From Rhodocyclaceae bacterium (GTDB lineage Bacteria > Pseudomonadota > Gammaproteobacteria > Burkholderiales > Rhodocyclaceae), in contig JAUYFZ010000048.1 of the NCBI GenBank assembly GCA_030689585.1, positions 1 through 6,312 of the forward strand: a DNA stretch of 6,312 nucleotides. Direction: 5' to 3'. This document shows, piece after piece, positions 1-5,783 of the stretch. The first letter of the stretch is position 1. The number at the start of each line of letters is the position of its first letter. Under the pieces are notes generated by a model. The model saw only the letters and a program-made list of their open reading frames with translations, ran no database searches and had not been told where the DNA came from. Made by a program: the position numbers and the translations under genes.

Positions 1-1680
1 AAAGAGGAATACCGCGGCGGCTTGACCTACTTTAAGTTCGACCGAAAGGAAGTTCCCATCGACGTGAATAAATCATTCTCGCTCGAATTGCCTCCTTACA
101 GCCAGAACAAGTCCGACGCAGGTAAAAGTCCGTCCGATGGCTGGTCGTTCACCAACTCCTTCTGCTCCGAGCGTTATGTCGGCGGTATCGAGAAGGGGCG
201 TCCCCCGTATGAAGCCGGTTGCTCCGCTAAAGACACCGACTACATGCACGTGATCAACTGGAAAAAAGCTGCCGAACTGGTGGCCGCCGGCAAGGCCAAG
301 AAGATCAACGGCCATGACGTGCTGATGATGGATGTGGCCATCAAGGAAGGCATCCTGTTCCTGATTCCTGAGCCGAAGAGCCCGCACGGTGTTGACGTGA
401 CCCCGGACGGCAAGTTCGTCATCGTGGCCGGCAAGCTGGATACGCACGTTTCGGTATACAGCTTTGCGAAGATCCAGGCTGCGATCAAGGCCGGTAAGTT
501 CGAAGGCAAAGACCCCTACGGCATTCCGGTGATCGCCATGCAGGATGCACTGGAGCGTCAGGTTCAACTGGGTCTGGGTCCGTTGCACACCCAGTACGAC
601 TCCAAGTCCTGCGTAGCCTACACCTCGCTGTATGTGGATTCCCAGGTCGCCAAGTGGAACTACTGCGACGGCAAGGTGCTGGATAAGCTCTCCGTGCACT
701 ACAATATCGGCCACCTGAATACCATGGAAGGCGATTCGGTTGATCCGAAGGGCCGTTACCTGGTGGCGCTGAACAAGCTGGCGATCGACCGCTTCAACCC
801 GGTGGGGCCGCTGCATCCGCAGAACCACCAGTTGATCGACATCGCCAACGACAAGATGCAGTTGTTGTATGACATGCCGTTGCCCCTGGGCGAGCCGCAC
901 TACATGGTGTCGATCGATGCCAAGACCCTGAAGCCGGGCGTGCGCTACAAAGTGGGTACCGACAGCCGTACCGACAAGCCGCATCCGGGCATGGTGAGAG
1001 CGGGCGAAGAGAAGACCGTGAAGAAGGGTAACAAGGTCGAGGTGTTCGGTACGCTGATCCGTTCCCACATCACGCCGGAAACCATCGAAGTGGAAGTGGG
1101 CGATGAAGTCACCATCAACCTGACCAACCTCGAGCGTGCCCAGGACGAGACCCACGGCTTCACGGTGAGCACCTATAACGTGCATGCCTCGATCGAGCCG
1201 GGCAAGACCGTGTCGGTGAAGTTCAAGGCGGACAAGGAAGGCGTGTATCCGTACTACTGCACCGAGTTCTGCTCCGCGTTGCACCTGGAAATGCAGGGCT
1301 ACCTGCTGGTCAAGCCGAAGGGCTACAAGGAAGTCAAGGTGGCCGCAGCCAAGGCTGACTACACCAAGGCTGACTACGACAAGCAGGTGAAGAAGATTGC
1401 CGATACCCAGGCGATTATCGACAGCGTGGTGGGCTTCATCACCAGCCACAACTACAAGGACTTCCCTGATGTAGTGGCGATGGTCGAAGACGCAGTCGAC
1501 CAGTTGGGCAAGATGCCGGCTGCCAAGGCCAAGCACGAGGAAGCAGCCAAGAAGGGCGATTGGCAGAATGCTGTCCTGTGGGCTGAGCAAGTGTGGCAGT
1601 ACCAAGTGAAAACCGCCGACCTCGGTCTGCGTGCCAAGACTTACCTGGAGCAAAACGGCGCCAAGAAAGTCGGCAAATAA
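1..1680 (+). CDS. nosZ: Nitrous-oxide reductase NosZ, clade II type, 5'-truncated
   Basis: Periplasmic copper enzyme that reduces N2O to N2. The reading frame is open from base 1, so the gene starts upstream; the TTG at 22 is an internal Leu codon. 559 codons remain. Numbering from base 1, the beta-propeller carries four of the seven CuZ histidines: H129 (SPHGVD), H196 (GPLHT), H238 (GHLNTM) and H300 (EPHYM). The other three (DxHHxH and the next His) would lie upstream. The cupredoxin domain follows, with CuA ligands H385 (THGF), C420, C424, H428 and M431 in CTEFCSALHLEM. Clade I enzymes such as Paracoccus have CxWFC; here the middle residue is Glu. After CuA comes an extension of about 115 residues (439-559), rich in Lys and Ala and probably helical, without a CxxCH heme motif. 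The cluster context supports clade II; the signal peptide that would confirm Sec export is not visible. A strong terminator follows the stop. Confidence 0.97.
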   Translation, partial: KEEYRGGLTYFKFDRKEVPIDVNKSFSLELPPYSQNKSDAGKSPSDGWSFTNSFCSERYVGGIEKGRPPYEAGCSAKDTDYMHVINWKKAAELVAAGKAKKINGHDVLMMDVAIKEGILFLIPEPKSPHGVDVTPDGKFVIVAGKLDTHVSVYSFAKIQAAIKAGKFEGKDPYGIPVIAMQDALERQVQLGLGPLHTQYDSKSCVAYTSLYVDSQVAKWNYCDGKVLDKLSVHYNIGHLNTMEGDSVDPKGRYLVALNKLAIDRFNPVGPLHPQNHQLIDIANDKMQLLYDMPLPLGEPHYMVSIDAKTLKPGVRYKVGTDSRTDKPHPGMVRAGEEKTVKKGNKVEVFGTLIRSHITPETIEVEVGDEVTINLTNLERAQDETHGFTVSTYNVHASIEPGKTVSVKFKADKEGVYPYYCTEFCSALHLEMQGYLLVKPKGYKEVKVAAAKADYTKADYDKQVKKIADTQAIIDSVVGFITSHNYKDFPDVVAMVEDAVDQLGKMPAAKAKHEEAAKKGDWQNAVLWAEQVWQYQVKTADLGLRAKTYLEQNGAKKVGK

Positions 1681-1707
1681 GCTGGCTTGACTGAGCTGTA
1701 ACATCCG

Positions 1708-1741
1708 GGCGGGGGGCATGAAAATGCCCCCCGCCTTTTTT
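1708..1741 (+). terminator. Intrinsic terminator after nosZ
   Basis: Perfect 12-bp GC-rich stem (1708-1719 with 1724-1735), closed by a GAAA tetraloop at 1720-1723 and followed by six T residues (1736-1741). It starts 27 bases after the nosZ stop. It should end most nosZ transcripts and separate nosZ from the downstream cytochrome gene. Confidence 0.93.
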
Positions 1742-1792
1742 GACTGTAAATTACAGATACGAGATAAAAAGACATTTATATCTTTAATATAT

Positions 1793-1808
1793 CTTGATCT
1801 GCGTCAAG
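1793..1808 (+). promoter_or_regulatory. FNR/DNR-type box upstream of the monoheme cytochrome
   Basis: CTTGATCTGCGTCAAG contains TTGAT-N4-GTCAA (1794-1807). It differs from the FNR consensus TTGAT-N4-ATCAA at one base and fits the GTCAA half-site seen in Dnr-type sites of denitrifiers. It is centred at 1800.5, 70 bases before the ATG. A class II arrangement at -41.5 would put the start near 1842, but no good -10 lies at the matching place. The clearest -10 (TAGAAT, 1817-1822) is closer, so the exact promoter geometry is uncertain. An oxygen- or NO-responsive Crp/Fnr regulator is the likely ligand. Confidence 0.75.
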
Positions 1809-1816
1809 AAAACGGT

Positions 1817-1822
1817 TAGAAT
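1817..1822 (+). promoter_or_regulatory. Candidate -10 element for the monoheme cytochrome
   Basis: TAGAAT matches the sigma70 -10 consensus at five of six positions. It lies 17 bp after TTGATC (1794-1799), which could act as a weak -35 and overlaps the FNR/DNR box. If this promoter is used, a regulator bound to the box would cover the -35. A less canonical -10 near 1830-1838 would instead allow activation from -41.5 to -44.5. The two cannot be told apart from sequence. Confidence 0.4.
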
Positions 1823-1870
1823 TTTCGCGTTGCAAAATAGAGTTGTTATTTCGATTAGGAGTCTTAAAGT

Positions 1871-2188
1871 ATGAAACTTTTACCAGTTGTAGCCGTCACA
1901 TTGTTTACTTCATTGATCTGCGGCGCGGCCTTTGCGGGCGATGGCGCCAAGCTGTACGCGGAGAAAACCTGTATTGCCTGCCACGGCAAGGATGGCAAGA
2001 AACCGTTGATGCCCGATTACCCGAAGATCGCCGGCCAGAACGTCAAGTATATTGAAAAACAGATGCTTGACATCAAGAGCGGCGCCCGTGCCAACGGCAA
2101 CAGCGCGGCCATGAAAGGCGTGATGGTTATCGTGAGTGATGCGGAGATCAAGGATCTGGCGGAGTACGTTTCCAAGATGAAACCCTGA
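1871..2188 (+). CDS. Periplasmic monoheme cytochrome c (c553/c5-like)
   Basis: 105-residue class I c-type cytochrome, probably an electron carrier to NosZ. A Sec signal peptide covers residues 1-22 (cleavage after AFA, before GDG). The heme motif CIACH is at 34-38. M81 is the likely distal heme ligand, from its spacing to the final helix (SDAEIKDLAEYV, 89-100); M85 is an alternative. The segment YPKIAGQNVKYIEKQ resembles both halves of the diheme cytochrome encoded next. The ATG is supported by AGGAG at 1857-1861, nine bases upstream, and by the signal peptide. The gene sits between the nosZ terminator and a second FNR-type promoter, so it is probably its own transcription unit. Its role as donor to NosZ is inferred from position; small c-type cytochromes are common next to clade II nosZ. 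Confidence 0.93.
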   Translation: MKLLPVVAVTLFTSLICGAAFAGDGAKLYAEKTCIACHGKDGKKPLMPDYPKIAGQNVKYIEKQMLDIKSGARANGNSAAMKGVMVIVSDAEIKDLAEYVSKMKP

Positions 2189-2221
2189 TCCGGATTTTGC
2201 AGGAGCAAGAATTGTGACTGG

Positions 2222-2237
2222 ATTGATATAAATCAAT
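2222..2237 (+). promoter_or_regulatory. Perfect FNR box upstream of the diheme cytochrome
   Basis: ATTGATATAAATCAAT contains TTGAT-ATAA-ATCAA, an exact match to the FNR consensus, with an extra symmetric A/T pair. Its centre is 2229.5. A good -10 lies at 2260-2265, which predicts a start near 2271-2272, so the box sits at about -41.5, the class II activator position. Anaerobic induction by an FNR/ANR or Dnr-type regulator is the natural reading. Confidence 0.88.
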
Positions 2238-2259
2238 GCGCACGAGCATGAGTATCAAT

Positions 2260-2265
2260 TATATT
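2260..2265 (+). promoter_or_regulatory. -10 element of the FNR-type promoter
   Basis: TATATT matches the sigma70 -10 at five of six positions and is correctly placed for a class II FNR-dependent promoter centred on 2229.5. There is no recognisable -35, as expected for such promoters. The predicted leader to the ATG at 2457 is about 185 nt. Confidence 0.7.
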
Positions 2266-2297
2266 TATCCCGGATTATCCATTGGAATGTTCGTGCC

Positions 2298-2360
2298 TGT
2301 AGGATCGCCGCCCCCGGCGCGTATGCGGCCGCAAATCGCGGCGAGGGCGCCTATCCTACA
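2298..2360 (+). repeat. REP/BIME-like imperfect inverted repeat in the leader
   Basis: Two 24-base arms (2298-2321 and 2337-2360) pair at 20 of 24 positions, with perfect outer ends TGTAGGAT / ATCCTACA. The 15-base centre contains the palindrome TGCGGCCGCA (2324-2333). Each arm, read inward from its GTAG head, also folds alone: CGCCG-CCCC-CGGCG at 2306-2319, and GGCG-AGGG-CGCC at 2340-2351. A GTAG tetranucleotide followed by a small GC-rich hairpin, as an inverted pair, is the usual form of REP elements mobilised by RAYT transposases. A shorter 7-bp inverted repeat, ATCCATT (2277-2283) / AATGGAT (2377-2383), flanks it. Assignment to a REP family is inference, because no other copy is in the window. 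Confidence 0.7.
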
Positions 2361-2444
2361 TCGGTGTTTTGGCTCTAATGGATTATCTGGGTCTATCAAA
2401 CAAATTGAATGATTGCCCTCGGGCTGAATCGTTTTGTAGAAATT

Positions 2445-2451
2445 GGAAGGA
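2445..2451 (+). promoter_or_regulatory. Ribosome binding site fixing the diheme cytochrome start
   Basis: GGAAGGA lies five bases before the ATG at 2457. It selects this start over the in-frame ATG at 2409, which has no purine-rich site at the right distance and would put 16 mostly polar residues before the signal peptide. Confidence 0.8.
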
Positions 2452-2456
2452 ATGAG

Positions 2457-3191
2457 ATGAAAAAAACTTTAGTATTGGCGTTGTCCCTGGCGTTAGGTTC
2501 CACGATGGTTTTTGCGGGTCCTCCGGCAGCGCATAAAGGCGGCATTGAGGGGAAAGGCTATGTGTGGAACGCCCAGGAAGGCGAGAAAAGCGAGGCCCTG
2601 AAGCTCAAGGGTGATGCCAAGCGCGGCGAGGAAGCCTATGAAGTCTGCGGCGCCTGTCACCTGCCTAGCGGAGCCGGTCGTCCCGATGGCACCTTCCCGC
2701 AGCTTGCCGGCCAGCACACCACCGTGTTGATCAAGCAGATGGCCGACATTCGCGCCGGTCTGCGCGACAACCCGACCATGTATCCGTTTGCCATGACCCT
2801 GACCGACCCGCAGGAACTCGCCGATGCGTCAGCCTACATTGAAAGGCTGTGCATCCCCGTCGATCACGGCAAGTACGAAGGGGCCGATGCCGCCATGCAG
2901 ATCGCCAAGGGCAAGGAACTCTACGAGAAACAGTGCAAGGAGTGCCACGGTGCCAACGGCGAAGGCAACAAGGAGAAGTTCTATCCGGTCATCGCCGGCC
3001 AGCATTACAAGTACCTGCTGCGCCAGATGAACGAAATTCGCGACGGTCATCGCCGCAACGCCAACCCGGATATGGTGAAGGTGATCAAGCCCTACACCAA
3101 CGATCAACTGGTGGCGATTTCCGCCTACCAGTCCAGCCTGAAGATGCCGGGTTCGATGTGCAAGCCTAAGGTCGGCGGCAAGAAGAAGTAA
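2457..3191 (+). CDS. Periplasmic diheme cytochrome c (c4-like)
   Basis: 244-residue protein with a Sec signal peptide (residues 1-20, cleavage after VFA before GPP) and two class I cytochrome domains. Heme motifs are CGACH (64-68) and CKECH (160-164). Likely distal methionines are M113 (YPFAMTLTD) and M206 (NPDMVKVIK). The halves are related: FPQLAGQH...IKQMADIRAG in the first and YPVIAGQH...LRQMNEIRDG in the second. Two further cysteines, C132 at the domain junction and C235 near the C-terminus, are free to form a disulfide. The tail is Lys-rich (KPKVGGKKK). It probably transfers electrons in the periplasm between a quinol-oxidising complex and NosZ CuA; the partner is inferred from position. 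Expression is predicted from the FNR-type promoter at 2222-2265, through a leader holding a REP-like palindrome. Confidence 0.94.
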   Translation: MKKTLVLALSLALGSTMVFAGPPAAHKGGIEGKGYVWNAQEGEKSEALKLKGDAKRGEEAYEVCGACHLPSGAGRPDGTFPQLAGQHTTVLIKQMADIRAGLRDNPTMYPFAMTLTDPQELADASAYIERLCIPVDHGKYEGADAAMQIAKGKELYEKQCKECHGANGEGNKEKFYPVIAGQHYKYLLRQMNEIRDGHRRNANPDMVKVIKPYTNDQLVAISAYQSSLKMPGSMCKPKVGGKKK

Positions 3192-3219
3192 GCGGCAAAC
3201 TCTGGCAGTTCAAGAAAAA

Positions 3220-3251
3220 CTATAGAAAGCAGGGAGACCTGCTTTCTATAG
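3220..3251. terminator. Perfect 14-bp hairpin after the diheme cytochrome gene
   Basis: Arms 3220-3233 and 3238-3251 pair without mismatch around a GAGA tetraloop (3234-3237). On the + strand it is followed by an AT-rich stretch but not an immediate T-run; ttttt comes only at 3266-3270. On the - strand the hairpin is followed directly by GTTTTTCTT (complement of 3212-3219), so as an intrinsic terminator it reads better in that direction. It may block antisense transcription, act weakly in both directions, or protect the 3' end of the cytochrome mRNA. Confidence 0.6.
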
Positions 3252-3290
3252 CGTAATAATATAAGTTTTTCAGTGTATAAGAATATCCTT

Positions 3291-3313
3291 GTCAGGACAT
3301 GTCAGGCGATGTC
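3291..3313 (+). repeat. 10-bp phased GTC repeats upstream of nosB
   Basis: GTCAGGACAT (3291-3300) and GTCAGGCGAT (3301-3310) are adjacent imperfect repeats, followed by GTC at 3311, giving three units at exactly one helical turn. GACATGTC (3296-3303) is palindromic. They lie 62-84 bases before the nosB ATG and could be an operator, but they match no binding site I recognise. A possible -10 (TATAAG, 3276-3281) lies just upstream. Confidence 0.3.
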
Positions 3314-3335
3314 TCTGGGGTGGCTTCACGCCTGA

Positions 3336-3351
3336 TTGGGCATGTGCCCAA
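3336..3351. repeat. 16-bp palindrome upstream of nosB
   Basis: TTGGGCA-TG-TGCCCAA is a perfect 7-bp inverted repeat with a 2-bp centre, ending 23 bases before the nosB ATG. The dimensions fit a dimeric regulator site or a small hairpin close to the ribosome binding site (GGTGAG, 3361-3366). It does not match the FNR consensus, and no known operator is recognised. Confidence 0.4.
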
Positions 3352-3374
3352 ATTCAACATGGTGAGTTAACACG

Positions 3375-4355
3375 ATGAATGTCGTAAAAAATCCGAATTT
3401 ACTCGTCAAAGGGCTAACGCTGGCCGCTTTGATTTTATTGATAATCTCCTATTTTACACCGATCTGGTGGGTATCGCTGACCGCGCCGAACTACCCCAAG
3501 GATGCGTTTCCGGACGGCATCCGCATCCACTTTCATTTCAACGGCGTTTTCAATGGCTGCAAGGCGGTGTCCAAGGGTAGCCGCATGGGTAGCGAGACCG
3601 TGCAGGCCGATCTGGGCGAGGACTCCGAGCGTTACAATCCCGTTCTGGATAAGAATGAAGACGTGAACAAGGATGCCAAAGGCCTGGATTGCGTTCACGA
3701 AATGAACACCATCAACCATTATGTGGGGATGTACCCGATCGATACCGGCGCCCCGGTGGAGGTTCCGCTGTCGAAGTTCTTCTTCGGCTTCTTTGCCGTG
3801 ATGCTGCTGGGTTTCATGGCGACCCGGCGCAAACAGCAACTGATGATACTGGGCGCGGGTTTCACGGCGGTTACCGCGTGGATGGTGACAGACCAGATCA
3901 TAATGGGCCAACTGAATGCGTTTTCTGACCACTATTATCGCGAGGCGAGTACTTTCTTCAATCAGCCCGAGATATTGGCTCGCTGGGTGGCCAATCTGAA
4001 GCTGGCGACCAAAGTGGCCATGGCGGGGCTGGTTGTGGCGATGCTGATCATCATGTTGGGGGTCTGGAAAATTCGCCAGTTTTCTCTGCTGCTGGCGCTG
4101 GTTCCTGCCTTTCTTCCGGTTTTCTTCGTGCTGGATTACGCGGGCTGGCTGTGGTTCTTCGGACATAACATGCATCCTTGGGGGGCTTTCACGGTCAAAC
4201 CCTTCATGCCGACCGTGTTTGGCGAGGGCAAGGTGGCGCAGTTCAGCACCTACTCCTATCCTTATTACGGCTATGCCCTGCTGCTGTTGGCCTCTGCCGC
4301 ACTATTACCGGCGATTCTGATTCGCCGCAAAATGATGCGGGAAGAACAGGCTTGA
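3375..4355 (+). CDS. nosB: NosB-like integral membrane protein of clade II nos clusters
   Basis: 326-residue inner-membrane protein with about six transmembrane segments (roughly 12-33, 133-149, 153-173, 207-230, 235-262, 299-316). A large loop, residues 34-132, lies between the first two. If the short N-terminus is cytoplasmic, this loop is periplasmic. It holds HFHF (52-55), two cysteines (C62, C106), an acidic stretch (80-104) and the motif INHYVGM (113-119). A second His-containing motif, GHNMHPWG (263-270), lies after the fifth segment. Proteins of this shape occur between nosZ and nosD in clade II clusters and are called NosB; their biochemical role is not established. Position and the His/Cys-rich loop allow a role in copper handling or in anchoring electron transfer to NosZ, but that is inference. 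Start: ATG at 3375 with GGTGAG eight bases upstream. A terminator follows. Confidence 0.78.
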   Translation: MNVVKNPNLLVKGLTLAALILLIISYFTPIWWVSLTAPNYPKDAFPDGIRIHFHFNGVFNGCKAVSKGSRMGSETVQADLGEDSERYNPVLDKNEDVNKDAKGLDCVHEMNTINHYVGMYPIDTGAPVEVPLSKFFFGFFAVMLLGFMATRRKQQLMILGAGFTAVTAWMVTDQIIMGQLNAFSDHYYREASTFFNQPEILARWVANLKLATKVAMAGLVVAMLIIMLGVWKIRQFSLLLALVPAFLPVFFVLDYAGWLWFFGHNMHPWGAFTVKPFMPTVFGEGKVAQFSTYSYPYYGYALLLLASAALLPAILIRRKMMREEQA

Positions 4356-4370
4356 AGGGATAGAATACGC

Positions 4371-4402
4371 AATTCCCCGGTCTAAAAAACCGGGGAATTT
4401 TT
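4371..4402 (+). terminator. Intrinsic terminator after nosB
   Basis: Perfect 11-bp stem (AATTCCCCGGT, 4371-4381, with 4389-4399) around a 7-nt A-rich loop, ending in a run of five T (4398-4402). It begins 16 bases after the nosB stop and only 38 bases separate its end from the nosD start. No clear promoter is seen in that gap, so nosD may rely partly on read-through. Confidence 0.87.
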
Positions 4403-4439
4403 GCATCCTTTTGAGGCATAACCCAAGAGAGTTGAGCTT

Positions 4440-5783
4440 GTGATTAACTGTTTGCGAATAGCTTGTGCGTGGATATTGCTGGCGGCGCCTCTTTCAGCGA
4501 GTGTTGCCGCCGAGTTTGGGAGCAGTCCCGACTTGAGCACCGCTCCCCGCGTGGATGTGGATAAACCCGTAGTACTGATACCACTCTACGAGCGCGACCC
4601 CCGCATCCATTCCTTGATCCCTTTCCAGAAGCTGGTTGATGCCACCCCCGCAGGCGGTACGCTCAAGCCCAAGCCCGGCCTCTATGCCGGGCCAGTGCTG
4701 GTGGACAAGCCCATCGTGATTGACGGCGGCGGCAAGGTCACCATCGACGGCGGCAACAAAGGGACGGTATTCGTACTGCAAGCCAATAGCTCCACGCTGC
4801 GCGGACTGCATCTTACTGGGTCCGGTTCGTCGCACGACGCTGACGACGCCTGCCTCAACGTGCGTGGCAACAACAACCTTATCGAATCCCTGGTTATCGA
4901 TGATTGCCTGTTCGGCATCGACCTCAAGCAAGCCAACAATAACATTGTCCGCAGCAACAAAATCAAGTCCAAGCCAGTCGAACTGGGGGTGCGCGGGGAT
5001 TCCATCCGGCTCTGGTACAGCATGAACAACCGGGTCGAATCCAATGACATTTCCGATTCGCGGGACACCGTGGTGTGGTATTCCAAAGGCAATGTGTTCT
5101 GGAAGAATAGAGCCGTCAGAAGCCGGTATTCCCTGCACTTCATGTTCGCCGGCCAGAATGTGGTGGATAGCAACTACTACTATGACAATTCGGTGGGGAT
5201 TTACCTGATGTACACCGACGGCATGGTGGTGCGCAACAACGTGATCTCCCACTCCACCGGGTCGACCGGCATGGGCATCGGTTTCAAGGAAGCGAGCGGA
5301 GCGGTGGTCGAAAACAACGAGATCATCTACTGCGGCACAGGAATAAGCTCGGATCTTTCCCCTTTTGAGCCGGACTCGACGATCCGCATCGAAGGTAACC
5401 GCATTGCCTACAATGGCATCGGCGTGATGTTCAACAGCGACCGGGAAGGCAATATCTTCAAAAGGAATGTCTTTGAGGGCAACCTGACCGACGTAGCGGT
5501 GGGCGGCGCCGGTTCGTCCAAGCGCAACGAGTGGCACGGCAATTACTGGGACGACTATCAGGGATTCGACCGCAACAACAATGGCGTCGGTGACACCCCT
5601 TATAAACTCTATGCCTACGCGGATCGGTTGTGGATGGAAATTCCCCACGCCCGGTTTTTCAAGAATGCGCCGCTGATGGAAGCGCTCGATTTTCTTGAAC
5701 GCTTGGCGCCCTTCTCCAACCCGGAGTTGATTCTTCAGGACGATGCGCCGATGTTTCACAAACCCGGAAAAACACGAAAGTGA
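4440..5783 (+). CDS. nosD: NosD, periplasmic beta-helix protein for CuZ maturation
   Basis: 447-residue periplasmic protein needed to assemble the CuZ sulfide-bridged cluster of NosZ; it acts with the ABC transporter NosFY, which is not in this window. A Sec signal peptide covers about residues 1-24 (cleavage near VAA before EF). Residues ~84-365 form repeated Asn-rich rungs of a right-handed parallel beta-helix (NNNLIES, NNNIVRSN, NNRVESND, NNVISH, NNEIIYCG), the CASH/NosD repeat pattern. The C-terminal NosD signature includes HGNYWDDYQGFDRNNNG (366-382) and GDTPY (384-388). Length is normal for the family. The start is GTG at 4440, with an AGAGAG site about eight bases upstream; no other start in this frame keeps the whole signal peptide. 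The 3' end overlaps nosG by four bases (GTGA), which suggests translational coupling. Confidence 0.95.
   Translation: MINCLRIACAWILLAAPLSASVAAEFGSSPDLSTAPRVDVDKPVVLIPLYERDPRIHSLIPFQKLVDATPAGGTLKPKPGLYAGPVLVDKPIVIDGGGKVTIDGGNKGTVFVLQANSSTLRGLHLTGSGSSHDADDACLNVRGNNNLIESLVIDDCLFGIDLKQANNNIVRSNKIKSKPVELGVRGDSIRLWYSMNNRVESNDISDSRDTVVWYSKGNVFWKNRAVRSRYSLHFMFAGQNVVDSNYYYDNSVGIYLMYTDGMVVRNNVISHSTGSTGMGIGFKEASGAVVENNEIIYCGTGISSDLSPFEPDSTIRIEGNRIAYNGIGVMFNSDREGNIFKRNVFEGNLTDVAVGGAGSSKRNEWHGNYWDDYQGFDRNNNGVGDTPYKLYAYADRLWMEIPHARFFKNAPLMEALDFLERLAPFSNPELILQDDAPMFHKPGKTRK

Noticed and set aside
22..24. TTG as a start codon for nosZ
   Set aside because: The frame is open to base 1 and encodes ordinary NosZ sequence before it; more than 100 further residues, including CuZ ligands, are expected upstream.
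1645..1680. Fused cytochrome c domain at the NosZ C-terminus
   Set aside because: No CxxCH occurs after the CuA motif; the tail contains no cysteine at all.
73..1719. 548-codon open frame on the - strand across nosZ
   Set aside because: It mirrors the codon structure of nosZ (G/C-rich third positions remove stops from the opposite strand), runs through the nosZ terminator and has a His/Leu/Val-rich, family-less sequence.
1843..2055. 70-codon + strand frame overlapping the monoheme cytochrome
   Set aside because: It is out of frame with a well-supported cytochrome c gene and its sequence is low in plausible structure.
2298..2360. Inverted repeat as a CRISPR unit, attachment site or terminator
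   Set aside because: It is a single copy with no spacers or integrase nearby, and no T-run follows it; the GTAG heads and internal hairpins fit a REP pair better.
2409..2456. Upstream ATG start for the diheme cytochrome
   Set aside because: It lacks a ribosome binding site and would add 16 residues before the signal peptide; ATG 2457 has GGAAGGA five bases upstream.
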